Source: Lachnospiraceae bacterium UBA7076
GTDB taxonomy: Bacteria; Bacillota; Clostridia; Lachnospirales; Lachnospiraceae
NCBI GenBank assembly: GCA_002493625.1
Contig: DKZK01000033.1
Coordinates: 11,705-40,011, forward strand
Length of the DNA stretch: 28,307 bases
Direction of reading: 5' to 3'
Positions 16,002 to 22,986 of this stretch are shown here, in pieces (the stretch's first letter is position 1; each line of letters starts with the position of its first letter). Made by a program: the position numbers and the translations under genes. Below the pieces are notes generated by a model. The model saw only the letters and a program-made list of their open reading frames with translations, had not been told where the DNA came from and did no database searches.

Positions 16002-16030
16002 ATATTAACCAAATTTTTCGATTTTGTAAA
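16002..16030 (-). promoter_or_regulatory. Candidate promoter of the 45-aa gene
   Basis: On the minus strand TTTACA (16030-16025) and TAATAT (16007-16002) are 17 nt apart, about 45 nt before the ATG. The -35 matches 5 of 6 consensus bases and the -10 about 4 of 6. Confidence 0.5.
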
Positions 16031-16100
16031 GTAACCCCGTAGGTTAAATTTTCCTGAATTAAACATGCGTATTATAAATGGATAGACCTTGCCGCTTAGC

Positions 16101-16430
16101 TTATCCCTTTCGATATTTCTTCTCGATAACCTGAGAATAAACAACCATCAGGGCAATCGCTTCTGCCATTACACCAACAACCGACAAAAGTATCATAGGT
16201 GAATTTTGCCCTGCAAGCAGCGGTAATCCGAGCGCTATGAAAACAGAACCGAATACGCACCACAAAATACCACAGGCTTTGTTGTATTTTTTTACATCCG
16301 TCACCTCAAACATCTTTGCGTTTGCCCAAAAGCCCACAGCCTTTTTTGCAGAAAATGCAAAAATGCCTATACCGATAAACAGCACGCCCACGACACACCA
16401 TATGATAAATGCAATTATATTTCCGGACAT
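16101..16430 (-). CDS. Small membrane protein (109 aa), possibly DUF3784-like
   Basis: Three hydrophobic segments: about residues 4-27 (IIAFIIWCVVGVLFIGIGIF), 52-72 (ACGILWCVFGSVFIALGLPL) and 78-98 (MILLSVVGVMAEAIALMVVY). Short loops lie between, including SAKKAVGFWANAK and DVKKYNKA. The KKYNKA-type cytoplasmic loop followed by a helix recalls small DUF3784/SdpI-like proteins, but I cannot confirm membership. AGGGGGG lies 8 nt before the ATG. Upstream of that site is an array of reiterated ribosome-binding-site/ATG units. Role unknown. Confidence 0.7.
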   Translation of the reverse strand: MSGNIIAFIIWCVVGVLFIGIGIFAFSAKKAVGFWANAKMFEVTDVKKYNKACGILWCVFGSVFIALGLPLLAGQNSPMILLSVVGVMAEAIALMVVYSQVIEKKYRKG

Positions 16431-16458
16431 GCAGCTATCCCCCCTCTACTATATATTG

Positions 16459-16508
16459 CCTTTCTGCATAATACCTTTCCGCATAGTACCTTTCTACATA
16501 GTACCTCC
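16459..16508 (-). repeat. 15-bp tandem repeat carrying Shine-Dalgarno and ATG units
   Basis: Three imperfect copies of a 15-nt unit, read on the minus strand as GGTACTATGTAGAAA, GGTACTATGCGGAAA and GGTATTATGCAGAAA. The first is headed by GGAGG. Each copy joins AAAGG or GGAGG to an ATG a few bases later. The first ATG is followed at once by TAG; the second opens an 11-codon frame ending before the real ribosome binding site of the small membrane protein. Confidence 0.6.
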
Positions 16509-16523
16509 GGATGAAATATTGCC

Positions 16524-17096
16524 CTATGCATTATTATTCTGATTTGCAGCAATTGCGTTATAACATCTCTCATCAACTGCATTTACAACGGATTGCAGGT
16601 TTTGTTGAACCGCATTTGCAATTTCGTCTGAATATCCAAACAGGATTCCCGGTCGTGTCCTCGAAAGTATCGGAGCAATCTGATTAATTATATCTCCTGT
16701 AATATCTTTCTTGGTAAATGGATTTGTCGATTTCTGCCCCAATACATAGGTCTCACCTGTACGGGTCATTAACCTTATAGAATGATCCTTTGACGTAGGA
16801 ATAAAGTTAGTCGAATTTTTTACAACGTGTCCGTAAATCCATATTATATCATTGACAGGTATTATATTAAGCACGTGAAACGGCTGCATACATATAACTG
16901 CCGACGGCATAACATAAGAAGAAAGCACCTGTACTGCCGACTGCGCCTCATAATTAATCTGAGAAAGCATATCATGCCCCATCCTCATCAAGCGCTCCTC
17001 TGCCGCTGCAAATGCCTTCTTGTTAAGCATTGTCTGCTTCATTCCCCCAAGCTTTGCATCTATAACTGCAATATTGGGATAGTTTGTAAAATCCAT
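16524..17096 (-). CDS. Hypothetical protein (190 aa), possible PH-like fold
   Basis: A soluble protein without signal peptide or membrane helix. The N terminus (MDFTNYPNIAVIDAKLGG) and a helical part (about 20-50) are followed by alternating beta-type segments: AVICMQPFHVLNII, DIIWIYGHVVKN, SIRLMTRTGETYVLG. It ends with helices and an Asn-rich tail (NQNNNA). The strand pattern followed by a helix is compatible with a bacterial PH-like domain and recalls DUF6709-type proteins, but this is weak. A longer frame opens at 17156; GGGAGG 8 nt before the ATG at 17096 decides the start. It lies between the FlxA-like gene and the small membrane protein. Confidence 0.65.
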   Translation of the reverse strand: MDFTNYPNIAVIDAKLGGMKQTMLNKKAFAAAEERLMRMGHDMLSQINYEAQSAVQVLSSYVMPSAVICMQPFHVLNIIPVNDIIWIYGHVVKNSTNFIPTSKDHSIRLMTRTGETYVLGQKSTNPFTKKDITGDIINQIAPILSRTRPGILFGYSDEIANAVQQNLQSVVNAVDERCYNAIAANQNNNA

Positions 17097-17148
17097 TTTT
17101 TTATCCTCCCATATGTATTTTCCATATTTACACTTCCCTGAAAATAGC

Positions 17149-17210
17149 AGAAGCATTAAAACAGAAAAACACTTTCGCTGCGTCTAAGACGAGCGAAAGC
17201 GCATTTTCTG
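17149..17210 (-). terminator. Terminator of the FlxA-like gene
   Basis: A long hairpin (17162-17210): cagaaaa pairs with ttttctg, ctttcgct (17172-17179) with agcgaaag (17192-17199), and further complementarity lies near the apex. On the minus strand the inner stem is followed by GTTTTTCTGTTTT. Confidence 0.7.
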
Positions 17211-17271
17211 TATAAATCCCCACAAAACCTATCAGAAAACCTGTTCCCTGTACAACACCTATGGTTTCTGT

Positions 17272-17985
17272 CTAACTGAAAGATATATTAAAATTCTGTC
17301 TCTCAATGTTTTTTTCTTTTGAATAGTTCGTACTGCTTACCTTAATGTCACTGCCATCCTTTTTAGCTCCGCCGATAAACTCTCCTGAGGATGCGCGGCG
17401 TAATCTGTTTCGGTTTTTATCAAGCTGCTCCTTCTTGTCGTCTACGTTTTCCCCTCTTGCCTTATCCTGCCTGATTTCGCCTTTGAGTATTTTTATGTCG
17501 TTTCGTATGCCTGACACAACTCTGCTCTGCAATCTGCTTTGAGAAACGGCAGTCTCTGCTGAAACAACTGTCTGAGCATTAAGCTTTTCCCTTTTTGCAT
17601 CCTGCATCTCCACAGTTTTACTTTCCGTTTCCTTTTCCCTCGTCTCGTCCCTTTGGGAAGCTGCATCCTGTGCCTTTTTCTCGTCATCAATCCTTACAGC
17701 TTCTGCATCCCGCTCTTTTACCACTTTCTCTTTGTTCTGCTCCCTGCGAGCCTCTGCCTGACGCTGCCTTAACTGATTATTCAGCCTGCTTATCTCCTGC
17801 TGAAGCTCCCGACGTTTTTTCATCTTCTCGTCGGCAGACAAATCCTGTTTAGATACCTGCTGTCTCTGTCTTTGAACATCTGAAATTTCATTTTCAATGC
17901 TTTTGCTTATGGCATCCACAGGTTCCTGCTTTATCATCCGTCCTGCCGATACATTTTTTGATGCACTTACACCGCTAATGCTCAT
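17272..17985 (-). CDS. FlxA-like coiled-coil protein
   Basis: A 237-aa, highly charged (Lys/Arg/Glu/Gln-rich) protein, predicted mostly helical coiled coil (about residues 25-190). The segment with ENEISDVQRQRQQVSKQ and RELQQEISRLNNQLRQRQAE resembles FlxA-like proteins; function is unknown in most bacteria, and E. coli FlxA is flagellar-regulon associated. No signal peptide or membrane helix. The start at 17985 is preferred over 18024 because GGGAGG lies 8 nt upstream and the promoter at 18038-18066 would leave little leader for the longer form. It has its own promoter and terminator. No flagellar gene is nearby. Confidence 0.75.
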   Translation of the reverse strand: MSISGVSASKNVSAGRMIKQEPVDAISKSIENEISDVQRQRQQVSKQDLSADEKMKKRRELQQEISRLNNQLRQRQAEARREQNKEKVVKERDAEAVRIDDEKKAQDAASQRDETREKETESKTVEMQDAKREKLNAQTVVSAETAVSQSRLQSRVVSGIRNDIKILKGEIRQDKARGENVDDKKEQLDKNRNRLRRASSGEFIGGAKKDGSDIKVSSTNYSKEKNIERQNFNISFS

Positions 17986-18037
17986 ACGCTCATCCTCCCT
18001 TCTGACATTGTATAATCCGCTCAATATATTACATTAT

Positions 18038-18066
18038 ATTATACACAAAATGCCGGAAAAAGGCAA
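18038..18066 (-). promoter_or_regulatory. Promoter of the FlxA-like gene
   Basis: On the minus strand TTGCCT (18066-18061) and a perfect TATAAT (18043-18038) are 17 nt apart, about 50 nt before the ATG at 17985. Confidence 0.75.
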
Positions 18067-18107
18067 TAAAATCAACCAATTTTATGAGAATTTTTTGGGA
18101 CTTTCTT

Positions 18108-19133
18108 CTAAATTTCATCAATGTCGTTTTCTGCCAAATCATCCTTCATAATATCTATCAGCCACGTATTTATAAATTCAATAAATGTAGTTTCTTCTAT
18201 TCCGCGCACATGATCAAGATAATATACATCCCCCTTATTGTCGATCACTATATGCGAACCATCTCCAATATATGCGCCAATAATATAATATTTATTGACT
18301 TCGGGATTATCGGGCAAGCGGGTTTTTCTCACCTGCTCAATAGGATAAATTTCCGTTCCGCCGTACGTCAGCCCATTCGAAAGCAAAAGTATATTTTTAT
18401 AATCCTCCGGCAGACAAAGCAGAAGCTCATTCTCAGCATCATTTAATCTTACTTCCGTTGTTCCAGTCTTGCACTTAACAAAATTTATACCGTTTTCCTC
18501 CAAAATACCACTCAGCCTGATGATTTCCTCAAATATATTCTGCATGGGATTTTTATTAGTTTTCTTGGTTTCTGCCTTATCCTCTGACGTTTTTTCTGAC
18601 ACTCGTTTATAACCTACTGTTTTCTCTGCAATTTCAATAGATATTGTTTCATAATCTTCTGTTTTCCTGCTCACTTCAACTGCCGTATTTTTACTTAACA
18701 AATGTTCCGCAAATAATTTTGAATGGTTTTTCTGTTCTTTTAAATCCGTTCCAAACTGATGGTTTGGAATGTACATTTGCATATGAAGCTTTCCAAATTG
18801 TGTGTTGCCGTAAAAGGATATATTTATACCGCCAAAAGCTTTTTTAACCGCCACATTTTGAAGCTCCATCATCTGCATATGATAACATTCGTAAAATTTC
18901 CCATATAAATCAAATACGGCTATCAAAAGCCTTCCTGTCGTTGTCGTAGTGGCAAATGCCTTACATGTAGTTACATGATGCGCATGCTTTGCAGGCAATA
19001 AAGATATTTTCATGCCTCTGGGTTCTTCCATATCTGCCAGAATCTCATCCTCGCATGTTCTTTCTCCATCTGCCATGAATTTTGAAAAAATAGTCTTATA
19101 TGTAGCAGCTTTAAATGTATATTTTTGTTCCAT
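18108..19133 (-). CDS. SMI1/KNR4-domain protein with an unrecognised N-terminal domain
   Basis: A 341-aa soluble protein. The C-terminal part (about 225-330) matches the SMI1/KNR4 fold: ENELLLCLPEDYKNILLLSN, LTYGGTEIYPIEQV, then YYIIGAYIGDGSHIVIDNKG and GDVYYLDH. In bacteria this fold is common among immunity proteins for polymorphic toxins. The N-terminal part (about 1-160) has strand-like segments (AHHVTTCKAFATTTTTGRLL, INISFYGNTQFGKLHMQMYI) and may be PH-like; a charged linker joins the two. AAAGGAG lies 8 nt before the ATG at 19133. The promoter at 19183-19211 overlaps the longer 19211 frame and rules it out. No toxin gene is adjacent. Confidence 0.78.
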   Translation of the reverse strand: MEQKYTFKAATYKTIFSKFMADGERTCEDEILADMEEPRGMKISLLPAKHAHHVTTCKAFATTTTTGRLLIAVFDLYGKFYECYHMQMMELQNVAVKKAFGGINISFYGNTQFGKLHMQMYIPNHQFGTDLKEQKNHSKLFAEHLLSKNTAVEVSRKTEDYETISIEIAEKTVGYKRVSEKTSEDKAETKKTNKNPMQNIFEEIIRLSGILEENGINFVKCKTGTTEVRLNDAENELLLCLPEDYKNILLLSNGLTYGGTEIYPIEQVRKTRLPDNPEVNKYYIIGAYIGDGSHIVIDNKGDVYYLDHVRGIEETTFIEFINTWLIDIMKDDLAENDIDEI

Positions 19134-19182
19134 ACCGGCAACTCCTTTCGGAATACTTACCCTTGCAGATAACTTATTTCCC

Positions 19183-19211
19183 ATTTTATTACTCTGATAT
19201 TCCGAAGTCAA
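19183..19211 (-). promoter_or_regulatory. Promoter of the SMI1/KNR4 gene
   Basis: On the minus strand TTGACT (19211-19206) and TAAAAT (19188-19183) are 17 nt apart. Transcription would start near 19176, inside the longer alternative reading frame, which fixes the start at 19133. Confidence 0.75.
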
Positions 19212-19269
19212 CTTTTCATTATCTACAAATTGAGCTTTTGTTTACCAATTTAATGTCAGTTACAGAATT

Positions 19270-19995
19270 TTATTTGCAGTATAACTCAATTGCAGTCCCT
19301 GCAAACTGCGCAGTTCCCACTCCTCCTACCGCATCAATATTTTGGGTAAATGCTTCATTACCTTCATACATTTTCCCAAGTGATGCCAAAATTTCTTTTG
19401 TACAGTTGTAATAATGCTCGGTTATATAGCCTTGAAGCCTCTTTACTAAGCCTTGCGCCGACTCAGAATCCGGTGATGCATCTTTGATTTTGCCAAAATC
19501 AGAAAATATCGTCATCAGGCCATTTGCAATTGCTTCATCTGTTTCCTTGGAACGGCATTTACTTTTTTCCATAAACTCACCGTAAGTCTCTGTGTTTCCC
19601 CATTTACTTTTTGCCTCCTTTGCATATTCCTCAAGTTTTGATTTGTCAAATACTGAAAAATCCATTTTATTTTCTCCAATCATTTTTATTCCATGGGCAA
19701 AGGCAATCAAATTTTCCAAATGCTCCTTTTTTAGCGTAAGAAGCGCAATCTGCTGTTCTAACGCTTTACCGCGGTCAAAATCAGGGCTTTGGAGAATTGA
19801 CTTAATATCCTTTAATGAAAATTCCAATTCACGAAACAATAAAATATTCTGAAGCCGTTCTAATGCCGTATCGTCATACAGCCGATAGCCAGCTTCCGTA
19901 TAAGCGGCAGGATGCAGCAACCCGATTTTATCATAATATTGAAGTGCTCGTATACTTACTCCTGTCAGCTTACTAACTTCATTTACAGTCATCAT
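19270..19995 (-). CDS. MerR-family regulator with TipAS-type ligand domain
   Basis: A 241-aa transcription factor. Residues 1-70 are a MerR winged-helix domain (VNEVSKLTGVSIRALQYYDK, then AGYRLYDDTALERLQNI). A coiled-coil dimer helix follows (about 75-110). The C-terminal domain (about 120-241, with YAKEAKSKWGNTETYGE and ITEHYYNCTKEILASLGKMY) matches the TipAS antibiotic-recognition domain of TipAL/Mta-type regulators. Such proteins sense drugs or hydrophobic ligands and activate promoters with long spacers. GGGAGG precedes two consecutive ATGs. Its own promoter has the 19-bp spacer, suggesting autoregulation. No efflux gene is next to it in the window. Confidence 0.93.
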   Translation of the reverse strand: MMTVNEVSKLTGVSIRALQYYDKIGLLHPAAYTEAGYRLYDDTALERLQNILLFRELEFSLKDIKSILQSPDFDRGKALEQQIALLTLKKEHLENLIAFAHGIKMIGENKMDFSVFDKSKLEEYAKEAKSKWGNTETYGEFMEKSKCRSKETDEAIANGLMTIFSDFGKIKDASPDSESAQGLVKRLQGYITEHYYNCTKEILASLGKMYEGNEAFTQNIDAVGGVGTAQFAGTAIELYCK

Positions 19996-20022
19996 TGGTT
20001 TTCCCTCCCTTGTGGTAGTTTT

Positions 20023-20053
20023 AGCATAGGCTATTACGCAGCGTCAGGGTCAA
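20023..20053 (-). promoter_or_regulatory. MerR-type promoter and operator
   Basis: On the minus strand TTGACC (20053-20048) and TATGCT (20028-20023) are 19 nt apart, the overlong spacing used by MerR-family activators. The spacer carries the near-perfect dyad TGACGC-T-GCGTAA. It is about 30 nt upstream of the merR-type gene. Confidence 0.8.
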
Positions 20054-20294
20054 TACCTTTTTCAATTTTTTTAATAATAACGAAATTACTTTAAACTAAT
20101 TATGTCACTGCAAATACTTATTGCAATATATTATTTTTATATTTTTTCTAATAAATTAAAAATTATTCTATTATAGTTTGTTATTTTACAATATGTAACA
20201 GATTTGTTCTATGTCAATTTGTTCATACGAGGATTTAAAATTGTTATGATAGGTTATAATAATTTCTTATCTTGTAAGGAGTATCGATTGAAGT

Positions 20295-20624
20295 ATGATA
20301 AGTATCGAAAGCTTTGGAAAAAATATAAAAAGGCGACGAAAAAATCTTGGCATACCACAATATGAATTGGCAAAAAGACTTGATATATCTCCAAATCATT
20401 TGTCTTCACTTGAGACAGGAAAAACAAAACCAAGCTTTGACCTGCTGTGTAAGCTGTGCGTTGAACTAAATGTACCACCCGATTATCTTATGCTCGGAAG
20501 TATGCATTCAAACAATGTACCTCAGAATATTGTGGATAAGCTTAAGCTTTGTTCAAATGATACTCTCTACACCGTAAATGGTATAATAGATATTCTTATA
20601 GAAAGGCAAGACAGACAGAAATAG
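20295..20624 (+). CDS. XRE-family transcriptional regulator
   Basis: A 109-aa protein with an N-terminal Cro/C1-type HTH (about residues 6-65): FGKNIKRRRKNLGIPQYELA, ISPNHLSSLETGKTKPSFDL, then LCVELNVPPDYLMLG. The C-terminal tail (SNDTLYTVNGIIDILIERQD) is helical and may dimerise. The only in-frame ATG is at 20295; AAGGAG at 20276-20281 is 13 nt away, longer than usual, so expression may be weak. A perfect TATAAT at 20255-20260 may be the -10, but no good -35 was found. It is one of few plus-strand genes, divergent from the MerR gene; targets are unknown. Confidence 0.88.
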   Translation: MISIESFGKNIKRRRKNLGIPQYELAKRLDISPNHLSSLETGKTKPSFDLLCKLCVELNVPPDYLMLGSMHSNNVPQNIVDKLKLCSNDTLYTVNGIIDILIERQDRQK

Positions 20625-20688
20625 AAAACAACATGTGGCTGTCGCACTAAGAATGAAAACTATGCCCGCATAAAATGCTCTATAATGT

Positions 20689-20731
20689 AAAAAGGCATCC
20701 CGCAAGTCATTTATGTGACCTTTGGGATGCC
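20689..20731 (-). terminator. Terminator of the sigma/membrane-protein pair
   Basis: The stem ggcatccc / gggatgcc (20694-20731) has additional pairing inside (agtca / tgac). On the minus strand it is followed by five T (20693-20689). It lies 25 nt after the stop of the gene at 20757. Confidence 0.8.
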
Positions 20732-20756
20732 CTCTCGATTAAAATTCTATTTTATA

Positions 20757-21347
20757 TTACTCACATGCAAGCGTCACATTGTACTCCTCCACGGTTCCGG
20801 TTACCGTATATGTGAGTGACACACCCTCTAAGGTATATGTTCCGGTTGCTGTTCCGTCAGCAAAATCCTCCGTAATATCAGCACGGTTTGCATTATCGCC
20901 GTTAATAACAAGATAAACTCTGTCATTTTCCTGTACGAGCTCCGTTTTCATCGTATAATTGCTGCTTTCGCTGACTGCTTGGGATAAATCATCATCCTTT
21001 GATTCAACTACCACATAAGCAGGGTCTTCGCCCTCCGGCACGTCAACTTCAAACTCTCCGATAATCATGTCGCCCTCCTGATGGAAGGTAACATCCTGTT
21101 CAACCGGCTCACCATTCATATATACCGTTACCTTCTGTACCCATGTCTCGCCTGTGGCTGCATAGGCGATTCCGTTGGAAGCAACAAAGCAGAGTGCCAT
21201 CGCAGCCGCTGCTGTCAACCATTTTTTTGCCGTGTTCTTTTTCTTTATTTCATTTCTCTCTTTTTTCATATTCATGACCTTTCCCAGCAATGCGGCAGGC
21301 GCATGTACCTCGTCATATGCTTTTTTATAATATTCGCTATTCCTCAT
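20757..21347 (-). CDS. Single-pass membrane protein, probable anti-sigma partner
   Basis: A 196-aa protein with a short cytoplasmic N terminus (about 1-42, KAYDEVHAPAALLGKVMNMK and a Lys-rich stretch), one membrane helix (about 43-64, WLTAAAAMALCFVASNGIAY) and an acidic extracytoplasmic part (about 65-196). Its start overlaps the sigma-factor gene end by 11 nt, the usual layout of ECF sigma/anti-sigma pairs. The N-terminal helical part could hold the sigma factor at the membrane; this is inference, and no ZAS zinc motif is present. It resembles DUF4179-type anti-sigma proteins in plan. The signal it senses is unknown. Confidence 0.75.
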   Translation of the reverse strand: MRNSEYYKKAYDEVHAPAALLGKVMNMKKERNEIKKKNTAKKWLTAAAAMALCFVASNGIAYAATGETWVQKVTVYMNGEPVEQDVTFHQEGDMIIGEFEVDVPEGEDPAYVVVESKDDDLSQAVSESSNYTMKTELVQENDRVYLVINGDNANRADITEDFADGTATGTYTLEGVSLTYTVTGTVEEYNVTLACE

Positions 21348-21921
21348 GTTCCCACGCCTCCTTAAGCTGTTCCTTCAATAATTTTCTTGCCCGGACAAGT
21401 CTCGTCCGGACCGTTGCCTCACGAATGTGCAGAATATCCGCAATTTCCTTGCAGGAATATCCCTCATAATAAAACAGATGCACCACGCTTCTGCATTTCG
21501 GCGGCAACAGACGTACCGCTTCATACAGTCCGCTGTACTCCGGCTGGGTAAATTCCGGCTCAACCCCGAGGGCATCAATGGAATCCACCTGTCTCCTCCA
21601 ATAGGAAGAACACAGATTATTGCACTCATTGACCGCCACACGAATCAGCCACCGTCTGATATGCTCCTCATCCTGAAAAACCACATTCTTTGTGAGCAGC
21701 TTGACAAATGTATTCTGAACAATATCCTCGGCATCATGCACTGATTTGGCATAGTTAATGGCAATCCGATAAACTGTATCCATGTATGCCTCCACAATCC
21801 TCGCATACTCTGCCGCATTCTGTTTTGATTGTTCATTTTCCGCCGCCCCGTGCAATGGCTTTTTCACCGGAGCCGTGCAGCCGGAGCGTTTTTGCATAAT
21901 TGATATTACGTTGTTATCCAT
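21337..21921 (-). CDS. ECF-type RNA polymerase sigma-70 factor
   Basis: A 194-aa sigma factor. Region 2 has YARIVEAYMDTVYRIAINYA and DAEDIVQNTFVKLLTK, then IRRWLIRVAVNECNN. Region 4 has LPPKCRSVVHLFYYEGYSCK and EIADILHIREATVRTRLVRA. It should direct polymerase to a small regulon, probably including its own operon. A GTG at 21960 would add 13 residues, but it lies inside a hairpin; AAGGA upstream of the ATG at 21921 supports the shorter form. The overlapping downstream membrane protein is its likely regulator. The stimulus cannot be read from the sequence. Confidence 0.92.
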   Translation of the reverse strand: MDNNVISIMQKRSGCTAPVKKPLHGAAENEQSKQNAAEYARIVEAYMDTVYRIAINYAKSVHDAEDIVQNTFVKLLTKNVVFQDEEHIRRWLIRVAVNECNNLCSSYWRRQVDSIDALGVEPEFTQPEYSGLYEAVRLLPPKCRSVVHLFYYEGYSCKEIADILHIREATVRTRLVRARKLLKEQLKEAWEHEE

Positions 21922-21942
21922 ATTCTGCACTTCCTTATTCTG

Positions 21943-21983
21943 AAATGAAAGGCCCTTCACTATATAAACAATCGTGAAGGGCT
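21943..21983 (-). terminator. Hairpin between the TraX-family gene and the sigma gene
   Basis: A 9-bp stem gcccttcac / gtgaagggc with a 13-nt A/T-rich loop. On the minus strand the following CCTTTCATTTC tract is only moderately T-rich, so termination may be partial. It could also act in the leader of the sigma transcript. Confidence 0.5.
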
Positions 21984-22008
21984 AAATGTGCGATTAAATA
22001 AATTTTTT

Positions 22009-22959
22009 TTACAGCAGCATGCGCCAGCGGATAATTCCGAGTATCAGCAGATGCACCGGATAAAACGCATAAAATATCCATTTTAGGTTCCACCCCCGCC
22101 GTCCGTCATAAAAGCTGACCGGCAAAACATCAAGAAGCGCCACCGCCTCAATGGGACCGGAGCAAATCAACGGAATACACAGTCCTGCCATCTGCAAAAT
22201 ACGCCATCTGCGAAGCGCATATGCAGCCACGATTGCAAGCACCCCTGCCGAATCATAATCAGTGCAAAGCAGGGAGGCAAGCGCCATGCCGCCCAACACA
22301 ATAACGCCGTCAACTAACAGCCTTATGTATATTTTACATTTACATTTCCAAACCTTATCCATCAATGTAATTGTAAGCAGACCAATCGCCAGCGTAAAGA
22401 ACACATTTTGATACCCAAACTCCAAAACATGCCCCGCCACAAGCGCTTTTTTCTCTGCCGCCAGCGCCATATCAAACGGTATTTCCGATATGAGCGCAAA
22501 GAGCACAAGCCTGCCAAGATACCGCCAGCGGTTGCGTGTATAACGAAAACCCTCCAGCAACAGAAAAATATATATGGGAAATGCAATTCTCCCGATACAC
22601 CGCATAATCACATACACCACAACAATCGGTGTATTTTTCAAGCCTTCATTCGTATAGTTTGCCGGATTCATAAAAATTATCTGCGCCAATATGCTTGCCG
22701 CAACATGGTCAATCAGCATGGTAACAACGGCAATCAGCTTCAGGGTACTGCCGGAAATCCCTCTGCTTTCTTTTTTGTTATCCTTTTCACGTCCAGTCAT
22801 GTTCCCATTTGCATCAATGTTCCCACTTCCATCAATGCATCCACTCGCATCAATATTCCCACTTCCATCAATGCATCCACTTGCATCAATGTTCTCGCCT
22901 GCCTCAGCTTCATATATTGTATAATCTGCTGCCATTTCTCCTGTCACTACCTCTCCCAT
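22009..22959 (-). CDS. TraX-family membrane protein with N-terminal 12-residue repeats
   Basis: A 316-aa protein. The C-terminal 245 residues have about seven or eight hydrophobic segments and match the TraX family: STLKLIAVVTMLIDHVAA at the start, RCIGRIAFPIYIFLLLEGF, RLVLFALISEIPFDMAL, and FYAFYPVHLLIL at the end. TraX of F plasmid acetylates pilin; chromosomal members in Firmicutes probably acylate other envelope targets. The first 70 residues are hydrophilic and contain NIDASGCIDGSG twice plus NIDANGNM, encoded by a 36-bp tandem repeat. AAGG precedes the ATG by 8 nt. It follows the ABC-class ATPase gene by 27 nt, so the two probably share a transcript. No conjugation genes are nearby. Confidence 0.88.
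   Translation of the reverse strand: MGEVVTGEMAADYTIYEAEAGENIDASGCIDGSGNIDASGCIDGSGNIDANGNMTGREKDNKKESRGISGSTLKLIAVVTMLIDHVAASILAQIIFMNPANYTNEGLKNTPIVVVYVIMRCIGRIAFPIYIFLLLEGFRYTRNRWRYLGRLVLFALISEIPFDMALAAEKKALVAGHVLEFGYQNVFFTLAIGLLTITLMDKVWKCKCKIYIRLLVDGVIVLGGMALASLLCTDYDSAGVLAIVAAYALRRWRILQMAGLCIPLICSGPIEAVALLDVLPVSFYDGRRGWNLKWIFYAFYPVHLLILGIIRWRMLL
22800..22892. repeat. 36-bp tandem repeat in the TraX-family gene
   Basis: About two and a half copies of a 36-bp unit made of related 18-nt halves (such as cccacttccatcaatgca). It encodes the NIDASG/CIDGSG residues at the protein's hydrophilic N terminus and keeps frame. Confidence 0.8.
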
Positions 22960-22986
22960 TTCTTTTTCCTTAAAAGCTTATATCTT

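Noticed and set aside
15923..16144. 73-aa minus-strand reading frame
   Set aside because: It starts with TTG without a ribosome binding site, overlaps the small membrane gene, and covers the candidate promoter and start of the 45-aa gene.
22009..22959. TraX as evidence for a conjugative element
   Set aside because: TraX-family genes are common in chromosomes; no relaxase, coupling protein or pilus genes are nearby.
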